Source of the DNA: Candidatus Brocadia sp.
GTDB taxonomy: Bacteria; Planctomycetota; Brocadiia; Brocadiales; Brocadiaceae
Assembly (NCBI GenBank): GCA_021646415.1
Contig: SOEU01000008.1
Coordinates: forward strand, 1-64,000
Length of the DNA: 64,000 bases
Direction of reading: 5' to 3'
The notes under the pieces were generated by a model. It saw only the letters and a list, made by a program, of their open reading frames with translations. It was not told where the DNA came from and searched no databases. Made by a program: the position numbers and the translations under genes. Numbering within the stretch: the stretch's first letter is position 1; each line of letters begins with the position of its first letter. Positions 55,581 to 64,000 of the stretch are shown piece after piece.

Positions 55581-56390
55581 ATGGAATCGCTTACTCCAGT
55601 AAACTTCCTCGGCAAGGCGCGCATACATGTCTTGCTCTTTATTGCAACGTTTTTGACCACGTATTATGTTAATGGTTTATGGTACTCCATTACCATAATG
55701 ACCATCCTGCTTTCGCATGAATTAGGACACTTTTTCATGTGCAGGAAGTATCGTGTTGCAGCCACGATGCCTTATTTTTTGCCCCTTCCGTTTCCGCCCT
55801 TTGGCACCTTCGGCGCTGTGATCAAGATGAAGGGGCTTATACCTGATAAAAGGGCTTTGTTCGACATTGGTGCAGCTGGCCCTTTGATTGGACTTTTATT
55901 TTCCATCCCTGCTATCATTATCGGGCTCATCCTTTCTGATGTACGCCCTGTACCCAGCGATACCTCCCAATATCTCGGACTTGGAGAACCGATCCTGTTC
56001 TCATTTATCGCCAAACTCGTACTGGGAAATCTCGCCGATGGTATGGATATTTATCTTCACCCGGTTGCCTTTGCCGGTTGGGCAGGACTGTTTGTTACAG
56101 CACTCAACCTATTGCCAATCGGACAACTTGACGGCGGACATGTCATGTATGCATTGTTGGGCAAAAAAAGTAAAATTGTTTATACGATAGGTATTCTTAT
56201 TTTTTGCGTAATCGCCATATTGCTGTATCCGGGATGGATGGTCTTTGCCGTACTGCTCCTGCTTTTTGGATTCCGACACCCCGCCCCAATAGACGAGAAC
56301 TCCGCACTCGACCCTAAACGTAGGATACTCGGCGTTATCCTGTTTATCATATTTTTCGTATCCTTTACCCCAGTGCCACTTAAACTTTAA
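55581..56390 (+). CDS. Site-2 protease family (M50) membrane metalloprotease
   Basis: 270 residues with six or more TM helices. Zinc-binding HELGH at 46-50 within a TM, and the third-ligand motif NLLPIGQLDGGH near 185. The core lacks PDZ and CBS domains. Such proteases cut TM anchors of regulators; the substrate is unknown. The mnmA start lies 5 bp after the stop, so both are likely cotranscribed. Confidence 0.88.
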   Translation: MESLTPVNFLGKARIHVLLFIATFLTTYYVNGLWYSITIMTILLSHELGHFFMCRKYRVAATMPYFLPLPFPPFGTFGAVIKMKGLIPDKRALFDIGAAGPLIGLLFSIPAIIIGLILSDVRPVPSDTSQYLGLGEPILFSFIAKLVLGNLADGMDIYLHPVAFAGWAGLFVTALNLLPIGQLDGGHVMYALLGKKSKIVYTIGILIFCVIAILLYPGWMVFAVLLLLFGFRHPAPIDENSALDPKRRILGVILFIIFFVSFTPVPLKL

Positions 56391-56395
56391 TTGAT

Positions 56396-57481
56396 ATGAA
56401 GACAAAAGTAGTTATTGCCATGAGCGGCGGCGTTGATAGCAGTGTTGCCGCACATTTTCTGGTAGAACAGGGCTATGAGGTCATCGGCTTGTTCATGCGT
56501 CTGGGTATTGACAAACTTGATGCGATAACAAAGACAAAGGTCTGCTGCAGCCTTGAAGATGCCAACGATGCCAGAAGTGTAGCAGATCAGCTGGGTATCC
56601 AATTCCATGTCTTAAACTTTAAGGATGCCTTTGATCGCATCATTGACACCTTTTGCACCGAATACCTCAACGGAAGGACGCCCAACCCATGTATTCTCTG
56701 CAATCAGGAACTCAAATTTGGCCGGTTGTTGGATTTCTCCAGGATGCTGAATGCCGATTTTGTCGCCACCGGACACTATGCAAGGACAGAAATGTATAAT
56801 GACAGATATCTCCTAAAAAAAGGTATTGATGCCCGTAAAGACCAATCATACGTGCTGTTCTCATTGACTCAGGGTCAACTCTCGAGAACCCTCTTTCCAT
56901 TAGGTACGATAAACAAAGAGTCTGTTCGTGAAGTGGCCAGAAACTTAAATTTAAAAACCAAGGATAAACCAGAAAGCCAGGATATCTGTTTCGTCATGGA
57001 CAATAACTACCATACCCTTTTATACGAAAGGTTCGGAAATTGTATAACTTCCGGAGTTCTCAAGGATACGCAGGGAAATATTCTGGGAAGGCATCCTGGG
57101 GCACCTTTCTTCACTATTGGACAGCGTAAGGGACTTGGCGTTGCCCTGGGAACACCACGATATGTCGTTGATATTAATCCACGGGAGAATACCGTTGTGA
57201 TTGGTACCGATGACGAACTTCTGGAAGATGAATTAGTGGCATCAACTCTCAATTGGGTATCTCTTGATGAACTTGATACACCTATGAAAGTACAGGCGAA
57301 GATACGATACAATCACGTCCCGGCACATGCTACCGTGTATCCTTACGGACCAGATAAGGTACGTGTCGTGTTCAAAGAGCCACAGAGGGCCATTACCCCA
57401 GGGCAGGCAGTTGTTTTTTATGATAATGATACGGTCGTCGGGGGGGGATGGATTGGGAGGAAAAACAGGGAAACTGCTTAG
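56396..57481 (+). CDS. mnmA: tRNA-specific 2-thiouridylase MnmA
   Basis: 361 residues. Forms 2-thiouridine at wobble U34 in Glu, Gln and Lys tRNAs. PP-loop SGGVDSSVAA at the N-terminus, NPCILCNQ with the first catalytic Cys, GHYAR, RKDQSYVLFSL, and the second catalytic Cys in ESQDICFV. The C-terminal beta-barrel has ITPGQAVVFYD. Five bp downstream of the protease gene. Confidence 0.96.
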   Translation: MKTKVVIAMSGGVDSSVAAHFLVEQGYEVIGLFMRLGIDKLDAITKTKVCCSLEDANDARSVADQLGIQFHVLNFKDAFDRIIDTFCTEYLNGRTPNPCILCNQELKFGRLLDFSRMLNADFVATGHYARTEMYNDRYLLKKGIDARKDQSYVLFSLTQGQLSRTLFPLGTINKESVREVARNLNLKTKDKPESQDICFVMDNNYHTLLYERFGNCITSGVLKDTQGNILGRHPGAPFFTIGQRKGLGVALGTPRYVVDINPRENTVVIGTDDELLEDELVASTLNWVSLDELDTPMKVQAKIRYNHVPAHATVYPYGPDKVRVVFKEPQRAITPGQAVVFYDNDTVVGGGWIGRKNRETA

Positions 57482-58112
57482 CCATGTCGGGCTTTAGACT
57501 CAATGGCCATATCGCAAGCGGCTCCCGTGAGAGCTTATTGTAGCAGCGACAATAATATAAAGAAACAAATCCCCTTGGCCCCTCCTTTACTAAAGGGGAA
57601 TTTATGGGAATTAATTTACGTTGTTCACTATAGATGTTTTGATGAGCTCTCTCGCCGAAAACAAAGCAGTATGGGACGTACATGGGTTTCGGTGTGTGGA
57701 CACAACCGAAACAGCGAGGCAGTTGACCCTATTTTTGCAACATGAAAGAATGTTATCTTATCTTGAAATTTTCTATCTTCATTCTTCATTTTCCACTTTA
57801 TCAATCTCACCTGATCTACCCTCCTGGTTAACTTTTCTTTTCCCTTTGGCAAAGGGAAAAGAATTTGACTTATTTCTCCAAATTTAATAAAGTAAACACC
57901 CGTAAATATTTGTTCTACAAAGGGCATAAAATCTCCCTTAAAAGTAGTCCGCCTTTGGCAGCGACTTTTAGATACACGACAAATGCCGGTTAAAAACAAC
58001 CCCCTCACCCCCTTTATTAGGGGGGATTTTTTAGTAGAGACGACCCGGCGGGTCGTTTCTACCGGCCTCCTATAGGAGGCCAGGGGGGGATTCAGGGGTT
58101 GTCTGTTATGCT
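57482..58112. other. Repeat-rich intergenic region
   Basis: No gene. Contains CTTTTCCCTTTGGCAAAGGG-type hairpin (about 57836-57860), the element CCCCTCACCCCCTTTATTAG at about 58000, and at 58034-58080 two tight palindromes (GTAGAGACGACCC...GGGTCGTTTCTAC and GGCCTCCTATAGGAGGCC). Confidence 0.6.
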
Positions 58113-59546
58113 ATGATACAAATTTTGAAATTTCTAAACATGAACACGACTACCATTAAAAAGTCAAAAACAACCGAATTAACAAATGAGCTAAATCGGC
58201 TCATCGGAAAGGAAAATGTGCTTCACAAACTGGAAGACCGGATATGTTATTCATACGATGGCTCCAAACAAAAATGCGTACCGGATGTTGTTGTGCGGCC
58301 ACAGTCTACCCAGCAAGTCTCCGACACATTACGATTTGCAAACGAACACGAAATCCCTGTTTATCCACGTGGTGCCGGCTCAGGGCTTACCGGTGGCGCT
58401 GTACCGGTAAAAGGCGGGATTGTGTTAGATTTCACCAGAATGAATCACATGCTGGAGATCATTCCTGAAGACCTCACAGCTACCGTGGAACCGGGAGTTG
58501 TCACCCAAACATTACAAAATGAGGTAGCAAAATACAAACTCTTTTATCCACCGGACCCTGCAAGTGCTCCATTCTCCACTATAGGCGGCAATGTCGCTGA
58601 ATGTTCAGGCGGGATCACAGGTTTAAAATATGGGGTTACCAGGGATTATATTCTATCACTGGAGGTTGTCCTTGCCGACGGAAGTATTATCCATACGGGC
58701 CGCAAGACCTTGAAGAGTGTTACGGGTTACGACCTCACTCGTCTTTTCGTAGGTTCAGAGGGTACGCTGGGTGTTTTTACAAAGATCACGGTAAAACTGA
58801 TTCCACTTCCGGAAAAAATTGAAACACTTTTGGTCTTTTTTGCGGAGCCACAGGACGCAGTTTTAGCCTCAAACCGGATCATCTCCAATAATCTCTTGCC
58901 TCGAGCACTTGAATTTATTGACAAATCAAGTATCGACTGTGTGAAGGGGTATAAGCAGGAAATCCAAATCCCTGCAGAAGTAAATGCCATTTTGCTCATA
59001 GATATCGATGGAAAAGATACCAGTGTTAAAACAGAAGTTTCTCGCATAGAGAAAATTGTCGCAGAAAATCATGCACTGAAGATAAGTTCCGCAAAAAACC
59101 CTCAGGAGCGGGACGCACTCTGGGAGGTGAGGCGCGCCATCTCTCCGGCACTTTATCATATAGCCCCTTATAAGATCAATGAAGATATCTGCGTTCCACG
59201 GAGTCAAATATTAGAAATATTGCACAGAATAAATGATATCAACAAACGATATCCTTCTTTAAAAGTTGCTTCCTTTGGGCATATTGGAGACGGCAATATT
59301 CACGTGAATGTTATGTACCACGAAGGAGAGCAACAACGGTTATCGGCAGAAAGGATGATCGAGGAGATTCTCCGCAATACTGTCGAACTTGGTGGAACAA
59401 TTTCCGGCGAACATGGCATTGGGAATGTAAAATCGGCCTTTCTCTCCCTTGAGATTCCGCCCATGGAATTAGGAATCATGAAGGATATTAAGCACATCTT
59501 GGATCCCAAGGGTATATTGAACCCCGGGAAAATGTTTTTAGAATAA
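58113..59546 (+). CDS. GlcD-type FAD-linked oxidase subunit
   Basis: 477 residues (468 if the ATG at 58140 is used). FAD-binding_4 domain with YPRGAGSGLTGGAVPVKGG, GGNVAECSGGITGLKYG and TGYDLTRLFVGSEGTLG; C-terminal FAD-oxidase_C with SFGHIGDGNIHVN and SGEHGIG, ending DPKGILNPGKMF. The family oxidises glycolate or D-lactate and passes electrons to a GlcF-type Fe-S subunit; a candidate is encoded at 28195. The start is uncertain; neither ATG has a good ribosome site. Confidence 0.9.
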   Translation: MIQILKFLNMNTTTIKKSKTTELTNELNRLIGKENVLHKLEDRICYSYDGSKQKCVPDVVVRPQSTQQVSDTLRFANEHEIPVYPRGAGSGLTGGAVPVKGGIVLDFTRMNHMLEIIPEDLTATVEPGVVTQTLQNEVAKYKLFYPPDPASAPFSTIGGNVAECSGGITGLKYGVTRDYILSLEVVLADGSIIHTGRKTLKSVTGYDLTRLFVGSEGTLGVFTKITVKLIPLPEKIETLLVFFAEPQDAVLASNRIISNNLLPRALEFIDKSSIDCVKGYKQEIQIPAEVNAILLIDIDGKDTSVKTEVSRIEKIVAENHALKISSAKNPQERDALWEVRRAISPALYHIAPYKINEDICVPRSQILEILHRINDINKRYPSLKVASFGHIGDGNIHVNVMYHEGEQQRLSAERMIEEILRNTVELGGTISGEHGIGNVKSAFLSLEIPPMELGIMKDIKHILDPKGILNPGKMFLE

Positions 59547-59700
59547 ACACTGTTTTAAACCACAGAGACACAAAGGCACAGAGAAATTTATAAAAGTATT
59601 TATTGTTTAATATTTCAGCTTCTGTTCTCAGTATCTCAGTTCATCTGAGTTATTTTATTTACTGAAAAAAGCATATAACCAGAAAAGGAGATTTTTGTAT

Positions 59701-60888
59701 ATGGCGTTATCCAGAATTGCCAGGGAGGTAAAGACATCGGCAACACTTGCCATCACCGCCAGGGCCAAACAATTAGTGACAAAAGGCGTTGATGTTATTG
59801 GCTTTGGTGCGGGAGAACCTGACTTTGATACACCTGAAAATGTAAAAAATGCTGCCATCAAGGCTATTAAAGACGGCTACACGAAATACACCCCTACCTC
59901 AGGCGCACCGGTATTAAAAGAGGCCATCTGCGAAAAACTTTTTAAAGATAATCACCTGAAATATAACCCCTCACAAATCATTGTGTCTGCCGGAGCAAAG
60001 CAAGCCATTCTGAACATTGTTCTTGTTTTATGCGACACAAGAGACGAAGCAATTATTCCCACACCCTATTGGGTAAGTTACCCGGAAATGGTGATCATGG
60101 CGGGTGCAACACCGGTATTTCTAAAAACCACAGACAAAGAACATTTTAAAATTAGCAAAGAGTCTCTCGCAAAGGTTATCACACCAAGATCTAAATTACT
60201 CTTTATAAACAGCCCCGGTAATCCGACAGGTATGGTTTATACAGAAAAAGAACTACGGGAAATCATAGACTTTGCTGTAGAAAAAGGACTTTATGTCATC
60301 TCCGATGAAATTTACGAAAAGATATTATACGATGGCGCCCGACATTTTAGCCCGGCATCTTTTCATGAGGAATGTTATAAAAAGGTTATTACAATAAATG
60401 GTTTTTCAAAGGTATATTCCATGACCGGCTGGCGTTTAGGTTATGCCGCAGGCCCCGAAGAAATCATCAAGGCAGCAACCAATATACAGGATCATACAAC
60501 TTCCGGAGCCAACTCTATTACCCAACTGGCAGGCGTAGAGGCACTCAAGGGCAATCAGGATTCCGTAGGGATGATGGTTCATGAATTTGATAAACGAAGA
60601 AAATATACCGTTGAGCGGCTCAATAAGATAACGGGGGTGTCTTGTTTACTCCCGCAAGGGGCCTTTTATGCCTTCCCCAATGTGTCTGATTTGTACAAAA
60701 AGAAGATTGGCGGACAGTTGGTAACGAACTCATTCGATTTAGTAAACCTGTTACTTGAAAGGGCACATGTCGCCTTTGTCCCCGGCGCCCCTTTCGGGTC
60801 AGATGAATACATCCGGATTTCCTACGCAACCTCCATGGGGAATATTGAAAAGGGGCTTGACCGGTTTGAGAAATTTTTGGGCTGCTAG
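59701..60888 (+). CDS. aspB: Aspartate aminotransferase (class I PLP enzyme)
   Basis: About 395 residues. GAGEPDFDTP, TPTSGAPVLKEAI, the substrate loop TPYWVSYPEM, NSPGNPTGMVY, SDEIYEKILYDG and the PLP-lysine segment NGFSKVYSMTGWRLGYAAG, as in the subgroup Ib enzymes. AAAAGGAG sits ten bases before the ATG. Transaminates aspartate/oxaloacetate; prephenate activity is possible in this subgroup. The 5' flank has a CCACAGAGACACAAAGG dispersed repeat. Confidence 0.94.
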   Translation: MALSRIAREVKTSATLAITARAKQLVTKGVDVIGFGAGEPDFDTPENVKNAAIKAIKDGYTKYTPTSGAPVLKEAICEKLFKDNHLKYNPSQIIVSAGAKQAILNIVLVLCDTRDEAIIPTPYWVSYPEMVIMAGATPVFLKTTDKEHFKISKESLAKVITPRSKLLFINSPGNPTGMVYTEKELREIIDFAVEKGLYVISDEIYEKILYDGARHFSPASFHEECYKKVITINGFSKVYSMTGWRLGYAAGPEEIIKAATNIQDHTTSGANSITQLAGVEALKGNQDSVGMMVHEFDKRRKYTVERLNKITGVSCLLPQGAFYAFPNVSDLYKKKIGGQLVTNSFDLVNLLLERAHVAFVPGAPFGSDEYIRISYATSMGNIEKGLDRFEKFLGC

Positions 60889-60968
60889 TGTTTGTTCTAA
60901 GTGGAGTACTGCTGCAATCCAGGCGCTGTCCAAAAGTATTCTGAATAAGGTCGAACAGGAAAGGATTA

Positions 60969-61117
60969 TGGAACACCTGCGTGAATATATTGCAGATTCA
61001 GAAGATGAGAACCGATGGGACATTTTATTCACGGATACGCAATCAGAATTATCAACACTTGCAGAAGGTGTAAGAGAAGAGATAGCCGAAGGTAAAGCTA
61101 ATGTAAGAAATGACTAA
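60969..61117 (+). CDS. Small antitoxin-like protein (possibly partial)
   Basis: 49 codons from the ATG at 60969 with AGGAAAGG just upstream: MEHLREYIADSEDENRWDIL then SELSTLAEGVREEIAEGKA. The pattern (acidic helix, RWD, EIAEGK tail) resembles small type II antitoxins. The same frame upstream (60900-60968) also reads like it (LSKSILNKVEQERI), so the original protein may have been longer and lost its start. No toxin gene follows. Confidence 0.45.
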
Positions 61118-61256
61118 CAACTCACTTCTGTAGACATACTCCCGCACACCACTGAATTTAGCAGATTTGAGCGTGACATTCACAATCCCGTGTTAGAAAA
61201 TGCCGACAATTATAGAATAAAGATAAAAATGAATGTTGGGCATCAAATAAATTATC

Positions 61257-62069
61257 ATGGACTACAAAATTAACAGACTTTCCGATTACTCCGATGACAG
61301 TTTGCTCAATGAACTCAAGCGAGTTGCAAAGCTGATCGGGAAAGATATCCTGACCCAAAAAGATTTTAGTCAGCATTCTAAAACAAACCATAGCACTATT
61401 GTTAAAAGGTTTGGATCATGGAACTCTGCCTTAGAACGAGCAGGGCTTCATGTTGGCAGAAAAGCTAACATATCTACTGAAGACCTATTTAGCGAAATCG
61501 AGAAGGTTTGGAATCGCCTTGGACGTCGACCACAATATAGGGAGATGGAGCGATTTGGAAAATTCTCATTGAAACCCTACGAGAATAGATTCGGAAGTTG
61601 GATAAAAGCAGTCGAAAAATTCGTTAAGTGGAAAGAAGATAAAAGACCTATAGTCGAAAAAGAATTGAATACCATTAGCCCAGAAATTCTAATTGATACT
61701 GTTAAGGAACGAAAAAAAGTCAAAAAAGTTGAATATGGAGAACCAATAGATTTCTTAGGCCTTCGCCATGCACCATTAAATGAACAAGGTGTTGTATACC
61801 TATTTAGTATCCTCAGTAGAAAACTGGGATTCATTATCGAAGCTGTTAGAACGGATTTCCCAGACTGTGAGGGGAAAAGGGAGATACCAGGGAAACCAGG
61901 TAGGTGGGAAAGGGTGTCTATTGAATTCGAGTTTAAAAGCTCCCATTTCAAAGATCATGACCATAACCCTGACGAATGTGATGTCATTGTTTCCTGGGAA
62001 AATGACTGGAAAGATTGTCCTATTGAGGTAATTTCATTAAAGGAAATAATGCTAAAGGCAAAAAAGTGA
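61257..62069 (+). CDS. Putative nuclease: HNH-associated repeats plus PD-(D/E)xK-like domain
   Basis: 270 residues. Two copies of the homing-endonuclease-associated repeat motif RFGSWxxAxE (51-61 and 111-121) in a helical N-terminal half. The C-terminal half (about 165-255) has FPDCEG (201-206), EFEFKS (223-228) and ECDVIVSW (240-247), a plausible PD-(D/E)xK nuclease core (D202, E225, K227). It may bind and cut DNA; no methylase is adjacent, so it is not a normal restriction system. AT-rich flanks suggest an acquired gene. Confidence 0.65.
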   Translation: MDYKINRLSDYSDDSLLNELKRVAKLIGKDILTQKDFSQHSKTNHSTIVKRFGSWNSALERAGLHVGRKANISTEDLFSEIEKVWNRLGRRPQYREMERFGKFSLKPYENRFGSWIKAVEKFVKWKEDKRPIVEKELNTISPEILIDTVKERKKVKKVEYGEPIDFLGLRHAPLNEQGVVYLFSILSRKLGFIIEAVRTDFPDCEGKREIPGKPGRWERVSIEFEFKSSHFKDHDHNPDECDVIVSWENDWKDCPIEVISLKEIMLKAKK

Positions 62070-62257
62070 CATTTGCCCAACAACTGCATGCACAAGGGCG
62101 CCCTTAAACTCGTGCCTGTGATGCAGGACGTATGCCGTAAAATTATTTCACTTAAGAAAACTAATGAATTTGCCTAATGTGAATTAGTCATTGGATAATA
62201 GAAAAACAGTCTACAACACCAAGATTGATTACTGCACACCCAAAATAGGAGGAAACC

Positions 62258-62488
62258 ATGATAAAAGAACATGATCGAATTGTTTTGTTGAAAGACTTAC
62301 CGGAAGATGGTTTACAGGCTGGCGACGTCGGTACGGTTGTTCATATTCATCGTCAAGGTGAAGCATTTGAAGTCGAATTTATGACACTTGACGGTGGAAC
62401 AGTTGCTGTTATAACTTTGCTTTCATCTCAAATACGAGCAGTTAATAAAAGGGACATCACGCATGTTAGAGAACTTACCGTCTCTTGA
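62258..62488 (+). CDS. DUF4926 domain small protein
   Basis: 76 residues, single DUF4926 domain (DRIVLLKDLPEDGLQAGDVGTVVHIH, then FEVEFMTLDGGTVAV). Strong AGGAGG five bases before the ATG. Often found near toxin-antitoxin genes or cyanobacterial accessory genes; function unknown. Followed by a strong terminator. Confidence 0.85.
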   Translation: MIKEHDRIVLLKDLPEDGLQAGDVGTVVHIHRQGEAFEVEFMTLDGGTVAVITLLSSQIRAVNKRDITHVRELTVS

Positions 62489-62520
62489 TTAAAAAAGGAT
62501 TTTTCTTTCATTTTAAAAGG

Positions 62521-62557
62521 AAAAAGGCTTAATCCATTTTTTGGATTAAGCCTTTTT
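62521..62557. terminator. Bidirectional intrinsic terminator
   Basis: A 16-bp perfect stem AAAAAGGCTTAATCCA and its complement around a five-T loop, with T-run on each strand. Ends both the DUF4926 gene and the convergent cytochrome gene. Confidence 0.93.
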
Positions 62558-62590
62558 GTTTATTTTCCAGAAACTTGTTCTTTTGAAAAC

Positions 62591-64000
62591 TTATTCAACC
62601 AGGCAGTTTTCTCCCTCATGCATACATGCTGATTTGTCTACGTCACCCGGCTTTCGCTTCCACCCCAGGAGCAAATCCGTATACTCACCATGCTTCCAGA
62701 AGTCGTATGCCTTATGCTGTATACCTACCTGATCCTCCAGCGCTTTAAGTCTCCTCAGTCTGCTGGCCTCGGCCTTAATCTGAACAAGCCAACGATCCTG
62801 TAAGAAGGCGCCTTTCCCGTAAGTTGCACCGTACATAGCCCCGTGAGCCATGGCCTTATATACGGCATTGGTTATATAGACCAGCATTTCAAAGGCAGTA
62901 CGTTCTACATCAGAAACGTTGTACATCCTGCCCTCACCACCGAGCAGACTGAAGGTATAGTGCCCAGCATAGTCTGGAGCCAGGTCACTTGGCATGGGAT
63001 CTAGCATGCCATCGTTATAAAGATCGACCACGATCTTCATGGCCTCACGCCACTTGGTAAAGCTGACCTTTACTGCTTCATCCATAGCCTCTAACTGGTC
63101 TGTCGCCCACCTAGGGGAGTGACAACCCTTGCAGGTATTAATCCAATTCTGTCTGGCCTCCTTAAATTTCGGCGCCCCTCGATCCACGAGTGCTGTACCC
63201 ATGTGGCTGTTTATTGTGGAGGCTTTCTGTGCGTTATGTTCGCCGTCTTTCATGTGACAATATGCACAGGTGGGGGTTTTATAATTTGCTGGTTTCATGG
63301 GTTTTGTCCAATCCCAGGTATGCTGCTCTGATTCATAAATCATCCCATGATATGATTCTTTGTACATTTCATATTCATAGTGATCAAGACCGGTATGGCA
63401 GATACCGCAGTTGTTGGGTTTTCTTGCCTCAGCCATAGAAAAGTCATGTCTTGTGTGGCACCCATCACATCTGTTCTCGGCTATACCATGACATGTGGCA
63501 CATGCCGTCACCTCCGCCGCCGGCTTTGCTACCTGCCACGGAGTTTCTATTACGCTTACATGGAATGCGTAAGTGTGGGACCCAATCTTGCCAGCACGGT
63601 GACCATTCTTCTGGTCCGGATGACACTCACCGCAATGCTTCCAGGAAGGCATGTGCAGTTGCTGGTGATTATTCCCATGACATTTGTCACACCCCACAAC
63701 ACCCTTTTCTGTAGATGCGTGTTTGCTCTTTTTCCATTGTGCAACGATACCCGGTGTTTGTACCGTATGGCACATAATACACTCTTCTTGCTTAAACTCT
63801 CCTGATACATTCATATTTGGTGTATAGTAATGATCGGGGTCATACCATCTGATAAGAGGTAAAAACCCAAACAGTTTTCCAAATTTCCCCTCACCAGGCA
63901 ACACCTCTTCCGGCCCTGTATACGTTGCCGTTAATCCACCGTGGTATAAGTCACCTGAATTGTCAGCGCCAATCTTTTCTCCTGTAACCGCAGAAATGAT
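62591..64000 (-). CDS. Octaheme hydroxylamine-oxidoreductase-like cytochrome c (5' end beyond window)
   Basis: The frame is open to the window edge, giving 469 codons; the N-terminus lies outside. Eight CXXCH motifs occur in order (CIMCH, CDKCH, CGECH, CATCH, CDGCH, CGICH, CAYCH, CKGCH), followed by a ~150-residue helical C-terminal domain (GHYTFSLLGGEGRMYNVSDV), which is the HAO-family plan. Such proteins in anammox bacteria oxidise hydroxylamine or hydrazine or reduce nitrite; whether the cross-linking Tyr of oxidative members is present cannot be decided here. Probably located in the anammoxosome. TTG at 63904 is not a start. Confidence 0.92.
   Translation of the reverse strand: MISAVTGEKIGADNSGDLYHGGLTATYTGPEEVLPGEGKFGKLFGFLPLIRWYDPDHYYTPNMNVSGEFKQEECIMCHTVQTPGIVAQWKKSKHASTEKGVVGCDKCHGNNHQQLHMPSWKHCGECHPDQKNGHRAGKIGSHTYAFHVSVIETPWQVAKPAAEVTACATCHGIAENRCDGCHTRHDFSMAEARKPNNCGICHTGLDHYEYEMYKESYHGMIYESEQHTWDWTKPMKPANYKTPTCAYCHMKDGEHNAQKASTINSHMGTALVDRGAPKFKEARQNWINTCKGCHSPRWATDQLEAMDEAVKVSFTKWREAMKIVVDLYNDGMLDPMPSDLAPDYAGHYTFSLLGGEGRMYNVSDVERTAFEMLVYITNAVYKAMAHGAMYGATYGKGAFLQDRWLVQIKAEASRLRRLKALEDQVGIQHKAYDFWKHGEYTDLLLGWKRKPGDVDKSACMHEGENCLVE

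Overview
The window looks like a chromosomal segment of an anaerobic ammonium-oxidising (anammox) planctomycete of the Brocadiales. The strongest marker is the octaheme hydroxylamine-oxidoreductase-like cytochrome running off the right edge (eight CXXCH motifs). A FocA/NirC nitrite/formate channel, an HPP-family membrane protein, a haem-binding sensor kinase and many two-component and PAS proteins fit that reading. Genus cannot be decided from the sequence alone. Most of the left two thirds is read on the minus strand. The right part is mostly plus strand and has more decayed and repetitive DNA.

Layout. 0.2-5 kb: PcrA/UvrD helicase, a membrane-anchored methyltransferase, PurD and an initiator tRNA. 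5-10.5 kb: a signalling block (HDOD-GGDEF, REC-PAS, REC, and a haem-c hybrid histidine kinase). 10.9-12.7 kb: an insertion-sequence remnant with an intact zinc-finger ORF and a broken DDE transposase. 13-25 kb: a VanZ-LamG fusion, a SHOCT protein, RadA, ClpC-McsB-McsA, an Hps-RraA fusion, QueD and MutL. 25.1-28.2 kb: a tandem duplication carrying a 5' mutL fragment and two paralogous secreted proteins whose 3' ends are almost identical. 28-34 kb: an iron-sulfur oxidase subunit, aspartate-semialdehyde dehydrogenase, an RNase HII-like protein and an RCC1 propeller. 34.4-38.7 kb: hisD-hisC-hisB, with a consensus promoter and a terminator-like leader hairpin, then a PQQ-type propeller.

38.9-51.9 kb is the most interesting region. 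FocA/NirC, a stand-alone receiver, a membrane coiled-coil protein, a Cache-HAMP-PAS3 sensor with no kinase domain, an HPP-family protein, an NtrC-type sigma-54 activator, a Cache-HAMP-PAS-GAF-PAS histidine kinase, a B12/radical-SAM protein and ArgG are all co-oriented. The output-less sensor and receiver look like truncated paralogues of the complete kinase/NtrC pair next to them. I read this as a putative nitrite-uptake and nitrite-sensing locus (inference).

52-64 kb: small conserved proteins, a decayed SIR2/nSTAND/TPR defence locus, repeat-rich intergenic DNA, a site-2 protease, MnmA, a GlcD-type flavoprotein (possible partner of the GlcF-type protein 30 kb away), an aspartate aminotransferase, an antitoxin-like fragment, a putative PD-(D/E)xK nuclease with HNH-associated repeats, a DUF4926 protein and the HAO-like cytochrome. 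Several dispersed palindromic elements recur between genes.
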